Part shown: positions 8,179 to 18,781 of the stretch, piece by piece | How the letters are laid out: each line of letters starts with the position of its first letter | Numbering within the stretch: the stretch's first letter is position 1 | Assembly: GCF_003443895.1 (NCBI RefSeq) | Contig: NZ_QQOA01000034.1 | Coordinates: forward strand, 1-64,000 | Reading direction: 5' to 3' | Source: Paraburkholderia phosphatilytica | GTDB taxonomy: Bacteria; Pseudomonadota; Gammaproteobacteria; Burkholderiales; Burkholderiaceae | DNA length: 64,000 bases | Notes under the pieces: generated by a model | The model's input: the letters and a program-made list of their open reading frames with translations, nothing else | What the model was told of the DNA's origin: nothing | Database searches by the model: none | Program-made: the position numbers and the translations under genes

Positions 8179-11109
8179 ATGAAGCTCGAACACCCGGATC
8201 GCCTGATGAACCGCACGCCTCTTTCGCTCGCCGCGCTCGAAGTGCACGACGCCTTCGCCGAACGCCACATCGGCCCGGATAGCGCCGACCAGCAAGCCAT
8301 GCTCGAAGCGCTCGGCTTTGCGTCGCGCGCCGCGCTGATCGACGCGGTGATCCCGCAGGCGATCCGCCGCGCGGAGGCGCTGCCGCTTGGGCCCTTCGCG
8401 CAGCCGAAGAGCGAAGCCGAAGCGCTCGCCGCGCTGCGCGAGCTCGCGGACAAGAACCAGGTGTTCCGCTCGTACATCGGGCAGGGCTACTACAACGCGC
8501 ACACACCGACGGTGATCCTGCGCAACGTGCTGGAAAATCCGGCGTGGTACACCGCGTATACGCCGTACCAGCCGGAAATCTCGCAGGGCCGTCTCGAAGC
8601 GCTGCTGAACTTCCAGCAGATGATCGTCGACCTGACGGGGCTTGCGATCTCGAACGCGTCGCTGCTCGACGAAGCGACCGCCGCCGCCGAAGCGATGACG
8701 CTGCTGCAACGCGTCGGCAAGCCGAAATCGAACGTGTTCTACGTCGCCGACGACGTGCTGCCGCAAACCATCGAAGTGGTGAAGACGCGCGCAACGCCGG
8801 TCGGCATCGAGGTGAAGGTCGGCCCGGCTGCTGACGCCGCGAACGCGAATGCGTTCGGCGTGCTGCTGCAATACCCGGGCGTGAACGGCGACGTGCGCGA
8901 CTACCGCGCGCTCGCAGATGCTATCCATGCTGCCGGCGGTCACGTCGTGGCGGCCGCCGATCTGCTCGCGCTGACGATGCTCACGCCGCCGGGCGAATGG
9001 GGCGCGGACGTCGCGGTCGGCAACTCGCAGCGCTTCGGCGTGCCGGTCGGCTTCGGCGGTCCGCACGCCGCGTATCTCGCGGTGCGCGACGAGTTCAAGC
9101 GGCAGATGCCCGGGCGCCTGGTCGGTGTGACGGTCGATACACAAGGCAACCCCGCGCTGCGCCTCGCGCTGCAAACGCGCGAACAGCACATCCGCCGCGA
9201 GAAAGCGACGTCGAACGTCTGCACTGCGCAGGCGCTGCTCGCGATCATGGCCAGCATGTACGCGGTCTATCACGGCCCGCGCGGCCTCAAGATGATCGCG
9301 CAGCGTGTGAACCGCATCGCCGCGCTCGTCGCGGCGGGCGCGAAGGCGCTCGGCTACACGCTCGTCAACGAATCGTTCTTCGACACGCTCACGTTCGAAA
9401 CCGGTGCCCGCACCCAGGCGCTGCACGACGCCGCGCTCGCGAAGCGCATCAACCTGCGCCGCGTGAGCGACACGCGCGTCGGCCTGTCGGTCGACGAAAC
9501 GACGACGCGCGCCGATCTCGCCGACCTGCTCGCGGTGTTCGCGCAGGCTGCATTCTCGAACGACGTGCCGCAGATCGACGCGCTCGACACGCAACTCGGC
9601 GCGGCGAACACGTTCCCGGCCGAACTCGAACGCACGAGCGCGTACCTCACGCATCACGTGTTCAACCGTCACCATTCGGAGACGGAAATGCTGCGCTATC
9701 TGCGCAGCCTGTCGGACAAGGACCTCGCGCTCGACCGCTCGATGATCCCGCTCGGCTCGTGCACGATGAAGCTGAACGCGACGTCGGAAATGCTGCCGGT
9801 CACGTGGCCCGAGTTCGGTCAGATTCACCCGTTCGCACCGGCCGAACAGACGGTCGGCTACCGCGAGATGATCGACCAGCTCGAGCAGATGCTCGTCGCG
9901 GCAACCGGCTACGCGGCCGTGTCGCTGCAGCCGAACGCCGGCTCGCAGGGCGAGTACGCGGGTCTGCTGATCATCCACGCGTACCATGCGTCGCGCGGCG
10001 AAGGTCATCGCAACGTGTGCCTGATTCCGGCTTCCGCGCACGGCACGAACCCGGCTTCCGCGCAGATGGCGGGCATGCAGGTCGTCGTCGTGGCGTGCGA
10101 TGCGCAAGGCAACGTCGATATCGAAGACCTGAAGAAGAAGGCCGCGCAGCACGCCGACAAGCTCGCGGCGATCATGATCACGTACCCGTCCACGCACGGC
10201 GTGTTCGAGCAGAACGTGCGCGAGATCTGCGAGATCGTGCACCAGCACGGCGGCCAGGTGTACGTGGACGGCGCGAACATGAACGCGATGGTCGGCCTTA
10301 CGGCGCCGGGTCAGTTCGGCGGCGATGTGTCGCACCTGAACCTGCACAAGACCTTCTGCATTCCGCACGGCGGCGGCGGACCGGGCGTGGGTCCGGTCGC
10401 GGTCGGCGCGCATCTCGCGCAGTTCCTGCCGAACCAGACGTCGTCGGGCTACAAGCGCGCCGAGCAAGGTATCGGCGCGGTGTCGTCGGCGCCTTACGGT
10501 TCCGCGTCGATCCTGCCGATCTCGTGGATGTACATCGCGATGATGGGCGCGAAGAACCTCACCGGCGCGACCGAAGCCGCGATCCTCAACGCGAACTACG
10601 TCGCGAACAAACTTGCGCCGCATTACCCGGTGCTGTACTCGGGCCCGGGCGGGCTCGTTGCGCACGAGTGCATTCTCGATCTGCGCCCGATCAAGGAAAC
10701 CAGCGGCATTTCGGTCGACGACGTCGCGAAGCGCCTGATGGACTACGGTTTCCACGCGCCGACGATGAGCTTCCCGGTGCCGGGCACGCTGATGGTCGAG
10801 CCCACCGAGTCGGAGTCGAAGGAAGAGCTCGACCGCTTCGTCGAAGCGATGATCGCGATCCGCAACGAGATCCGCGCGGTCGAAGAAGGCACGAGCGACC
10901 GCGAGGACAACCCGCTGAAGCATGCGCCGCACACGGCCGCCGTAGTTGTCGGTAACGACTGGAAGCATGCGTATGCGCGCGAAACGGCAGCCTATCCGCT
11001 GCCGTCGCTCGTGACGCGCAAGTACTGGCCGCCCGTCGGCCGCGCGGACAACGTGTATGGCGACCGCAACCTGTTCTGCTCCTGCGTGCCGATCGCAGAC
11101 TACGAGTAA
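8179..11109 (+). CDS. gcvP: Glycine dehydrogenase (decarboxylating), P protein
   Basis: A 976-residue single-chain P protein (not the split GcvPA/GcvPB form). It decarboxylates glycine with PLP and passes the aminomethyl group to GcvH. The PLP lysine is Lys724 in LNLHKTFCIPHGGGGPG. Other family signatures are FIGQGYYN-like FRSYIGQGYYNAH, TPYQPEISQGRLE, and SMIPLGSCTMKLNAT at the start of the second half. The N-terminus HDAFAERHIGP is typical. The start at 8179 follows GCAGGAAC. Last gene of the riboswitch-controlled set. Confidence 0.97.
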   Translation: MKLEHPDRLMNRTPLSLAALEVHDAFAERHIGPDSADQQAMLEALGFASRAALIDAVIPQAIRRAEALPLGPFAQPKSEAEALAALRELADKNQVFRSYIGQGYYNAHTPTVILRNVLENPAWYTAYTPYQPEISQGRLEALLNFQQMIVDLTGLAISNASLLDEATAAAEAMTLLQRVGKPKSNVFYVADDVLPQTIEVVKTRATPVGIEVKVGPAADAANANAFGVLLQYPGVNGDVRDYRALADAIHAAGGHVVAAADLLALTMLTPPGEWGADVAVGNSQRFGVPVGFGGPHAAYLAVRDEFKRQMPGRLVGVTVDTQGNPALRLALQTREQHIRREKATSNVCTAQALLAIMASMYAVYHGPRGLKMIAQRVNRIAALVAAGAKALGYTLVNESFFDTLTFETGARTQALHDAALAKRINLRRVSDTRVGLSVDETTTRADLADLLAVFAQAAFSNDVPQIDALDTQLGAANTFPAELERTSAYLTHHVFNRHHSETEMLRYLRSLSDKDLALDRSMIPLGSCTMKLNATSEMLPVTWPEFGQIHPFAPAEQTVGYREMIDQLEQMLVAATGYAAVSLQPNAGSQGEYAGLLIIHAYHASRGEGHRNVCLIPASAHGTNPASAQMAGMQVVVVACDAQGNVDIEDLKKKAAQHADKLAAIMITYPSTHGVFEQNVREICEIVHQHGGQVYVDGANMNAMVGLTAPGQFGGDVSHLNLHKTFCIPHGGGGPGVGPVAVGAHLAQFLPNQTSSGYKRAEQGIGAVSSAPYGSASILPISWMYIAMMGAKNLTGATEAAILNANYVANKLAPHYPVLYSGPGGLVAHECILDLRPIKETSGISVDDVAKRLMDYGFHAPTMSFPVPGTLMVEPTESESKEELDRFVEAMIAIRNEIRAVEEGTSDREDNPLKHAPHTAAVVVGNDWKHAYARETAAYPLPSLVTRKYWPPVGRADNVYGDRNLFCSCVPIADYE

Positions 11110-11131
11110 AGGAACTGTCGTGATCCAACGT

Positions 11132-11157
11132 CGCGCGTCGAATATCTTCGACGCGCG
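11132..11157. repeat. Perfect inverted repeat after gcvP
   Basis: CGCGCGTCGAA and its reverse complement are separated by four bases (11-bp stem). No T-tract follows, so it is either a non-canonical terminator, an mRNA 3'-end protector for gcvTHP, or a protein site in front of the next gene. Confidence 0.5.
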
Positions 11158-11221
11158 GCTGCGTTCGTGCGTTGAAACAGCTAACATCACACACCGAATC
11201 AGCCCCACGAAGGAGCTTCGC

Positions 11222-12358
11222 ATGGCGCGACAGGTGCGACCGATGGCACGGCACACGACGCAGATCCCACCATGGCGGGCCATCGGCAGGCCGCTTGCCG
11301 CACTGGCCGCGGTCTGCGGTACGCTCTGCGTGCCGGTCCGCAACGCTCACGCCGCGATGAACTTCTGCGCCGCGCCCGCGCTCCAGACCAGCGAACGCAC
11401 GAACGCCGACCCGGGCGTCAAGGCGCTCGTCGCCGAGGTCCAGTCCCATCTGAACGACCCGCCGCATGCGGTCGCGAAGCTGCACACCGAAGGCACGTTG
11501 CCGCACGAAGGCATCTACGACCAGAGCGTCGAAGCCGAGAAAGACCTCGATCTGATGCGCAACGCCGCACTCGCGTGGCGCGCGACGAGCGACGAGCGCT
11601 ATCTGAAGCTCGTCGACCGTCTGCTGTATGCATGGGTCACCACCTATCAGCCGAGCTTCAATCCGATCGACGAAACCCGCTTCGAAGGCCTGATTCTCGC
11701 GTACGACATGACCGCGAGCGCGCTGCCGGTGAAGACCCGCAACGCGGCGATGGCGTTCCTCACGAAGTTCGCCACCGGCTATATCGCGCAGATCGATGCG
11801 CAGAAGCGGCCGCTTACCGGGACTTTCCGCAACAACTGGCAGAGCCATCGCGTGAAGCTGATCGCGATGGCAGCGTTCACGCTCGACAACCGCAAGCTGA
11901 TCGCGGATGCGCAGCGCCTGTTCGTCGAGCACGTGGGCGACAACATCGCGCCCGACGGCTCGACGATCGATTTCGCCGAGCGCGACGCGCTGCACTACGT
12001 GACCTACGACCTGCAGCCGCTCGTCACCGCCGCACTCGCCGCGCGCCGGCACAACCGCAACTGGCTTGCGGAACGCGCGCCCACCGGCGCGACGCTCGCC
12101 GACGGCCTCAACTGGCTCACCCCCTATGCGCTCGGCACGAAGACGCACGACGAGTTCGTGCAGTCGAAGGTGCCGTTCGACGAGAAGCGCCGCGAAGCCG
12201 GGTTGCCCGGCTACTCGGGACAATGGGACCCGAAGAACGCAGCCGAACTGTTTCACCTCGCCGCCCGGCTCGACGGCCGCTATACGCCGATCGCGCTCAA
12301 GCTCGCACCGACGCCGCCCGCGTGGCTCGCCGTGTGCCTGCCGTTGCCGGCGCGCTAA
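11222..12358 (+). CDS. Secreted alginate-lyase-like protein
   Basis: A 378-residue protein with a long signal peptide (basic N-terminus, then PLAALAAVCGTLCVPV, predicted cut after AHA near residue 41). The mature part looks like the all-alpha (alpha/alpha toroid) alginate lyase family: FRNNWQSHRVKLIAMAA resembles the catalytic NN-H stretch, and LHYVTYDLQPLVTAA resembles the later His/Tyr region. If active it would cleave an acidic exopolysaccharide in the periplasm; the substrate cannot be read from the sequence. AAGGAGCTTCGC precedes the start. It sits between gcvP and sdaA, an odd place for a polysaccharide enzyme. Confidence 0.72.
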   Translation: MARQVRPMARHTTQIPPWRAIGRPLAALAAVCGTLCVPVRNAHAAMNFCAAPALQTSERTNADPGVKALVAEVQSHLNDPPHAVAKLHTEGTLPHEGIYDQSVEAEKDLDLMRNAALAWRATSDERYLKLVDRLLYAWVTTYQPSFNPIDETRFEGLILAYDMTASALPVKTRNAAMAFLTKFATGYIAQIDAQKRPLTGTFRNNWQSHRVKLIAMAAFTLDNRKLIADAQRLFVEHVGDNIAPDGSTIDFAERDALHYVTYDLQPLVTAALAARRHNRNWLAERAPTGATLADGLNWLTPYALGTKTHDEFVQSKVPFDEKRREAGLPGYSGQWDPKNAAELFHLAARLDGRYTPIALKLAPTPPAWLAVCLPLPAR

Positions 12359-12387
12359 ACGCACACATTTCCGCAGGAGCAGTTGCA

Positions 12388-13776
<1,389 letters not shown>

Positions 13777-13893
13777 TGCCGCGCGCCGTGTCGCGCGATC
13801 CGCGGCGGCGCTGACGTTGCAATGCTGTTGCAACGTCGTGCGCCGGCCGCTCTGCGAACCGATCAAACCGACCAGTCTGGAGGCTTCCCCGTC

Positions 13894-15603
13894 ATGTCAC
13901 ATGCTTCAGTTTCCGATTCCGCTACCACCACCGGCGCACAGCTGCTCGTCGATGCGCTGGTGACGCATGGCGTCGAGCGCGTGTTCTGCGTGCCAGGCGA
14001 GAGCTTTCTCGCGGTGCTCGATTCGCTGCACGACGAGACGAAGCAGATCGAAACGATCGTCTGCCGTCACGAAGCCGCCGCGGCGAACATGGCGGAGGCC
14101 ACCGGCAAGCTGACCGGCAAGCCCGGCATCGCGTTCGTCACGCGCGGCCCTGGCGCCACGCATGCGTCGATCGGCGTGCACACCGCGTTTCAGGACTCGA
14201 CGCCGATGATCCTCTTCATCGGCCAGTGCGCGCGCGAGCACATGGACCGCGAGGCGTTCCAGGAAATCGACTACCGCCGCATGTTCGGGCAGATGGCGAA
14301 GTGGGTCGCGCAGATCGACGATCCGAAGCGCGTGCCGGAGTATCTGAGCCACGCGTTCCACGTCGCGACGTCGGGACGGCCGGGCCCCGTGGTGCTCGCG
14401 CTGCCGGAAGACATGCTGAGCGACCCGTGCCCCGTGGTGCCGGGCGCACCGGCTTATCATCGCGTCGCGGCAGCGCCCGCGCCCGCGCAGATCGCGAAGC
14501 TGCGCGAACTGCTCGAAGCCGCGAAGAAGCCGATGGTGATCGCGGGCGGCAGCGGCTGGACGCCGCAGGCGTGCGCCGATTTCCGCAGCTTCGTCGAGAC
14601 GTGGCAATTGCCGGTCGGTCTCGCGTTCCGCTTTCAGGACACGCTCGACAACGAGCATCCGAACTATGCGGGCGACGTCGGCCTCGGCATCAATCCCGCG
14701 CTCGCGCAGCGCATCAAGGACGCGGACCTGCTGCTGGTGATCGGACCGCGCCTCGGCGAATCGACGACGAACGGCTACACGCTGCTCGACATCCCGAAGA
14801 CGAAGCAGACGCTCGTGCACGTGCATCAGGGCGCGGAAGAACTGGGCCGCGTGTATTCGGCGGATCTGCCGATCGTGTCGGGCATGCCCGAGCTCGCGGA
14901 ACAGCTCGCGGCGCTGAAGCCTGCATCCGCATCCGCGCCCGCGTGGAGCGGCAGCGCCGAAGCAGCGCACCGTGCGTTCCTCGAATGGCGCAAGCCGCGC
15001 CCGATTCCCGGCGACGTGCAACTCGGCGAGATCATGCTTCAGCTGCGCGAGAAGCTGCCGCAGGACGCGATCCTCACCAACGGCGCGGGCAACTACGCGA
15101 CGTGGCTGCATCGCCATTTCTCGTACCGGCATTTCCGCTCGCAGCTCGCGCCGACGAGCGGCGCGATGGGCTACGGCGTGCCCGCCGCGATCGCCGCGAA
15201 AGCGATGTATCGTGACCGCGCCGTGGTCGCGCTGGCCGGCGACGGCTGCTTCATGATGTCCGCGCAGGAAATCGCAACTGCAATGCAGTACGACCTGCAT
15301 GTGCTCTTCATCGTCGTGAACAACAGCCAGTACGGCACGATCCGCATGCATCAGGAGCGGCACTATCCGAACCGCGTGCACGGCACCGGGCTGACGAACC
15401 CGGACTTCGCCGCGTTCGCGCGCTCGTTCGGCGCGCATGGCGAGCTCGTCGAACGCACGGAAGACTTTCTGCCGGCGCTCGAACGGGCGATCGCCGCGAA
15501 GCGCGCAGCCGTGCTCGAGGTCCGCATGCCGCAGGAAGCGAGCACGCCGGGCGCGACGCTCGAGCAGATTCGCGAGCAGGGCAGGAAGTTGCGGGGGGAA
15601 TGA
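13894..15603 (+). CDS. TPP-dependent enzyme of the acetolactate synthase-like family
   Basis: A 569-residue protein with the three-domain ThDP fold. The N-terminal PYR domain has the catalytic Glu in VCRHEAAAANMAEA and FVTRGPGATHASIGVHTAFQDSTPM. A central domain has AGGSGWTPQA. The C-terminal PP domain carries the cofactor motif GDGCFMMSAQEIATAMQYD...NN. No ilvH-type regulatory subunit is adjacent, so a biosynthetic acetolactate synthase is unlikely; a catabolic decarboxylase or carboligase is as likely. TCTGGAGG lies ten bases before the start. It runs with sdaA (117-base gap) and ends in its own terminator. Confidence 0.85.
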   Translation: MSHASVSDSATTTGAQLLVDALVTHGVERVFCVPGESFLAVLDSLHDETKQIETIVCRHEAAAANMAEATGKLTGKPGIAFVTRGPGATHASIGVHTAFQDSTPMILFIGQCAREHMDREAFQEIDYRRMFGQMAKWVAQIDDPKRVPEYLSHAFHVATSGRPGPVVLALPEDMLSDPCPVVPGAPAYHRVAAAPAPAQIAKLRELLEAAKKPMVIAGGSGWTPQACADFRSFVETWQLPVGLAFRFQDTLDNEHPNYAGDVGLGINPALAQRIKDADLLLVIGPRLGESTTNGYTLLDIPKTKQTLVHVHQGAEELGRVYSADLPIVSGMPELAEQLAALKPASASAPAWSGSAEAAHRAFLEWRKPRPIPGDVQLGEIMLQLREKLPQDAILTNGAGNYATWLHRHFSYRHFRSQLAPTSGAMGYGVPAAIAAKAMYRDRAVVALAGDGCFMMSAQEIATAMQYDLHVLFIVVNNSQYGTIRMHQERHYPNRVHGTGLTNPDFAAFARSFGAHGELVERTEDFLPALERAIAAKRAAVLEVRMPQEASTPGATLEQIREQGRKLRGE

Positions 15604-15614
15604 TTTGAGGTGAT

Positions 15615-15645
15615 GCGGCGAGGAGACGGCTCCTCGCCGCGTTTT
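15615..15645 (+). terminator. Terminator of the TPP-enzyme gene
   Basis: GCGGCGAGGAG (15615-15625) pairs perfectly with CTCCTCGCCGC (15630-15640), followed by GTTTT. The stop codon of the convergent DUF4276 gene (15644-15646) overlaps the T-tract. Confidence 0.85.
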
Positions 15646-16237
15646 AGCGCTGGATCCCGCTCGTCCAGTCCGCGCACAGTTTGCGGAACGAGCGGCTGTT
15701 GGCGACGGCCATGTCGAGGTCGAACGTATGCGCGAACTTCGGCTGATCGGTCGTCTCGTGATATCCGGCGCCGCCCATCCGCTCCGCCATTCGCCCTTTG
15801 GCATTGCGAACGGTCTCGCTACCTTCAAGTGCGTCCCGATCGACGTCCCAAGTGAATCCACGGCAGCCGTGAAGAGACCTGGCTGCGGCGAGAAACCACG
15901 CTTCGAATTCACGATTCGCCAGTACGACACTCACTGACCGATGCGGAATCACTTCGCGCGCGCGTCGCAGCAGTTCGTTCGCCATTTGAACCGGGCAGTC
16001 GTCGTCGGCATCTAGCAGGATCAGGATCCAGCCATCGTCCAGACACTTCTTTGACGCGAGCAGCAGAATCCGCGTGAACTCTTCGGCTTTCCGGATGAAC
16101 CGATCGCGATGTACGCGAATGGGCGGATGAATCGTGGTGGAACATTCGGGTGTCAGCCAGAAGTTCAGGCGCCGCAGCAAGACGGGCAGAGCCTGTACCT
16201 CTCCATCGCCTTCAACGATAGACACAACCTGCACCAT
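15644..16237 (-). CDS. DUF4276 family protein (Toprim/OLD-like), putative nuclease or effector partner
   Basis: A 197-residue protein. The N-terminus VVSIVEGDGEVQALPVLLRRL (Glu9, Asp11, Glu13) and ILILLDADDDCP (Asp76, Asp78-80) give the Glu and DxD metal-binding pattern of Toprim domains, and LANREFEAWFLA (Glu110, Glu112) is characteristic of DUF4276, a family related to RloB. Its start ATG shares one base with the stop of the ATPase gene (TGATG), so the two are translationally coupled. In related ATPase-Toprim pairs the Toprim partner is the toxic nuclease released or activated by the ATPase; that role is inferred here. Reading its gene needs no frameshift and all acidic residues are present. 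Confidence 0.82.
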   Translation of the reverse strand: MVQVVSIVEGDGEVQALPVLLRRLNFWLTPECSTTIHPPIRVHRDRFIRKAEEFTRILLLASKKCLDDGWILILLDADDDCPVQMANELLRRAREVIPHRSVSVVLANREFEAWFLAAARSLHGCRGFTWDVDRDALEGSETVRNAKGRMAERMGGAGYHETTDQPKFAHTFDLDMAVANSRSFRKLCADWTSGIQR

Positions 16238-17448
16238 CAATCGTCTCCGCCGCCGAAGAGGTCGGTCTGGCGGCTGCGCAAGCTTTGCGCTTCCACAATC
16301 TTCGGATCCGGTTCGATCTGATTCAGGCGCAGCAGCTCGCCTGCGGAAAAGAGATGCTCTCGCATCGTTTCCCGCGACGCCTGATCCAGCGGCGTGATGT
16401 GGGTCGCGCCACCACGCGAGCCAACAGCCAGCAACGCATCCGGCGAGAGATGCATGTCGTTCAGCAGATCGGGGCTGTGACTGGTCACGATGACCTGCGT
16501 CTGCTCGGCCGCTCGCTTCAGCGCCTCCCGCAACGCGCCGGCAGCTGCGGGGTGCAACGCAGTTTCGGGTTCTTCGATGCCAATCACGGAAGGGGCATAG
16601 TCGGCGTTCTTCTGAAACAACGCGAGCAGTACGCCGAGCGCCCGAAGCGTTCCGTCGGACATGTTCTGCGCAAGGAAATGCCATGGGTACTTGACGCCCG
16701 CCATGTCCTGCCTGAACGACAACGACTCCATCGGACCGACGGACACCCGTTCAACACCGTGAACCATCGGCACCACAGCATGCAGATAGTCCTGGATCAA
16801 CTGCATCGATTCGGGCGACGAGCGCTCCAGATGGCTGATGACACTCGCGACATTCTCACCCGCTGGCTTCAGGAGACGGCCATCCTGCGGCTTCTGCAGT
16901 TCCCGGATCAGCTTCGGGTTGAGGTTGTAAAAACCCATCGCCGTCAGCCCCTCGTAGACCGGCCGGAACACCTCGAGACCGGACGCGCTCACCAGCGCCA
17001 GTCGGTCACTCGTGACGACAGGGAACGTGGATTCGCTGGATTGCGTCAGCTTGCCTCGCTCGAGTTTGTAGAATGGTCCCTTGCCGACACCGGTCAACAC
17101 GCACTCTTCCTTGCGGACCTCGAACGCGCCATTCGTCAGCGCGCCCACCTCGAACGCATACCAGCCCGTCTGTCCAGTACGAAGGGTGAACTCGAGACGA
17201 ATGCCAAAGTGCGTCGGGTGTCCAGCCGAGCGGCGTCGGACCTCGTTGAGGCCGCCGCGTTCATTGATCGCATTGCCGAGCGATCCGGTCAACGCATCGC
17301 GCACCAGATGAAGCGCGTCGAGAAAATTGCTCTTGCCCGAGCCGTTCGGTCCGACCAGGTACGTCAAGGCGCTCAAGGAAACATCACAGGCCGCGATGCT
17401 CTTGTAATTGCGAAGAACGACTCTGCGTAGAAAAGTTGTCGATGGCAT
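16237..17448 (-). CDS. AAA_21/SMC-like ATPase of a two-gene defence-type cassette
   Basis: A 403-residue ABC/SMC-type ATPase. Readable motifs are Walker A GPNGSGKS (33-40), signature-like NMSDGTLRALGVLLALF, Walker B VIGIEEPETALHP (about 290-303), and the switch His in VIVTSHSPDLL. The N-terminus RRVVLRNYKSI is the usual first strand of AAA_15/AAA_21 proteins. No membrane segment. Together with the coupled DUF4276 gene it resembles RloA/RloB, AbiL and PARIS-like (AriA/AriB) pairs. GC is visibly lower than in neighbours (for example 30 of 60 bases in 16561-16620), suggesting acquisition. No strong ribosome-binding site precedes the chosen start. Confidence 0.85.
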   Translation of the reverse strand: MPSTTFLRRVVLRNYKSIAACDVSLSALTYLVGPNGSGKSNFLDALHLVRDALTGSLGNAINERGGLNEVRRRSAGHPTHFGIRLEFTLRTGQTGWYAFEVGALTNGAFEVRKEECVLTGVGKGPFYKLERGKLTQSSESTFPVVTSDRLALVSASGLEVFRPVYEGLTAMGFYNLNPKLIRELQKPQDGRLLKPAGENVASVISHLERSSPESMQLIQDYLHAVVPMVHGVERVSVGPMESLSFRQDMAGVKYPWHFLAQNMSDGTLRALGVLLALFQKNADYAPSVIGIEEPETALHPAAAGALREALKRAAEQTQVIVTSHSPDLLNDMHLSPDALLAVGSRGGATHITPLDQASRETMREHLFSAGELLRLNQIEPDPKIVEAQSLRSRQTDLFGGGDD

Positions 17449-17580
17449 GTGGCTTGGCGTTCCGGAACACGCGTTTCAACGGGAGTTTGGCTGTCGCGGC
17501 CGTACTTGTAACGTCCCGACATGTCGCATTCTACTGGTTGCCCGAAGAGCCGTGCCGCGGTCACGTCAATGTCGCGGCCC

Positions 17581-17608
17581 AAAAACAAAAGCCCCGCTCT
17601 CGCGGGGC
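17581..17608 (-). terminator. Terminator of the LivK-type gene downstream of putA
   Basis: GCCCCGC/GCGGGGC with a four-base loop; on the minus strand TTTTGTTTTT follows the stem. Confidence 0.88.
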
Positions 17609-17632
17609 CCTCGTCGTGCATCGCAGCCGGAA

Positions 17633-18781
17633 TTACTTCCCGCCCACGCTTTCCAGCGTCGTCCACTTGCCGTCGACGACCTTGTACAGCGTGATGCCGC
17701 CGTTCTTCAGATCGCCGCGCTGGTCGTAGGCGAGATCCTTCGTCGTCACGGCCTGCATGTTCGTCTTCGCCAGATACGGCAGGTACTTCGCCGGATCCGT
17801 CGAATTCGCCGCCTTCATCGCGTCGAACATCGCCATCGCGCCGTCGTACGCGTACGGCGAGTACGTCTGCACGTCTTCGTTGAAGCGCTTCTTGTACTTC
17901 GCGACGTAGTCCGCGCCACCCGGCATCTGGTCGAGCGGCAGGCCGGCGAGCGACGCCACCGTGCCGTTCGCCGCGTCGCCCGCGATCTGCAGGAACGTCG
18001 GCGTGTGGACCATTTCGCCGCCCATCAGCGGAGCCTTGATGCCCAGCGTCTTCATCTGCTTGACCATCGGGCCGGCTTGCGAGTCCGCGCCGCCGAAGTA
18101 GATCAGGTCCGGATTCGACGCCTTGATCTTCGTGAGGATCGACTTGAAGTCGACGGCCTTGTCGTTCGTGTACTCACGATCGATGACCTTGCCGCCCGAT
18201 GCCTGCGCCGCCTTCGCGAACTGGTCCGCGAGACCCTGGCCGTAAGCCGTGCGGTCGTCGACGATCGCGATCTTCTTCACGCCCAGGTTCTTCACCGCGA
18301 ACGTGCCGGCAACCGAGCCCTGCTGCGTGTCGGACGTCATCATCCGGAACGTGGTCTTGAAGCCTTGCTGCGTGTATTCCGGCGCCGTCGCCATCGCGAT
18401 TTCCGGGATGCCCGCGTTCGCGTAGATGCGCGAAGCCGGGATCGTCGTGCCCGAGTTGAAGTGGCCGATCATGCCCTTGATGCCGTCGTCGACCAGCTTC
18501 TGCGCAACCGTCGTGCCGGTGCGCGGGTCAGCCTGGTCGTCGGCTGCGTCGAGCACGAAGCGAACCTGCTTGCCGCCGATCATCGGCTTCGTCGCGTTCA
18601 TGTCTTCAACCGCGAGCGTGACGCCGTTCTTGAAGTCTTCGCCGTAGTGCGCCTGTGCCCCCGTCATCGGACCGGCAAAGCCGATCTTGACGTCTTCCAC
18701 CTGCTGCGCCTGTGCTGTCCCCGCCAGCGACAGTGCCGCGACAACCGCCGCGCCTGCCAGCTGCTTCATCTTGTGTTGCAT
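17633..18781 (-). CDS. Branched-chain/amide-type ABC transporter substrate-binding protein (LivK family)
   Basis: A 382-residue periplasmic binding protein with a signal peptide (QLAGAAVVAALSLAGTAQA, cut near residue 25). The mature start VKIGFAGPMTGAQAHYGEDFKNGVTLAVEDMNA is diagnostic of the Leu/Ile/Val-binding type I fold. IGHFNSGTTIPASRIYANAGI and AIVDDRTAYGQGLADQF continue the family pattern. No permease or ATPase genes are adjacent, so it must borrow a LivHMGF set from elsewhere. It lies 88 bases downstream of putA on the same strand. AAGGAGAAGCT precedes the start. Confidence 0.92.
   Translation of the reverse strand: MQHKMKQLAGAAVVAALSLAGTAQAQQVEDVKIGFAGPMTGAQAHYGEDFKNGVTLAVEDMNATKPMIGGKQVRFVLDAADDQADPRTGTTVAQKLVDDGIKGMIGHFNSGTTIPASRIYANAGIPEIAMATAPEYTQQGFKTTFRMMTSDTQQGSVAGTFAVKNLGVKKIAIVDDRTAYGQGLADQFAKAAQASGGKVIDREYTNDKAVDFKSILTKIKASNPDLIYFGGADSQAGPMVKQMKTLGIKAPLMGGEMVHTPTFLQIAGDAANGTVASLAGLPLDQMPGGADYVAKYKKRFNEDVQTYSPYAYDGAMAMFDAMKAANSTDPAKYLPYLAKTNMQAVTTKDLAYDQRGDLKNGGITLYKVVDGKWTTLESVGGK

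Noticed and set aside
8113..11343. Long minus-strand frame opposite gcvP
   Set aside because: Antisense shadow of the gcvP gene; composition is rich in His, Arg and Val with no recognisable domain.
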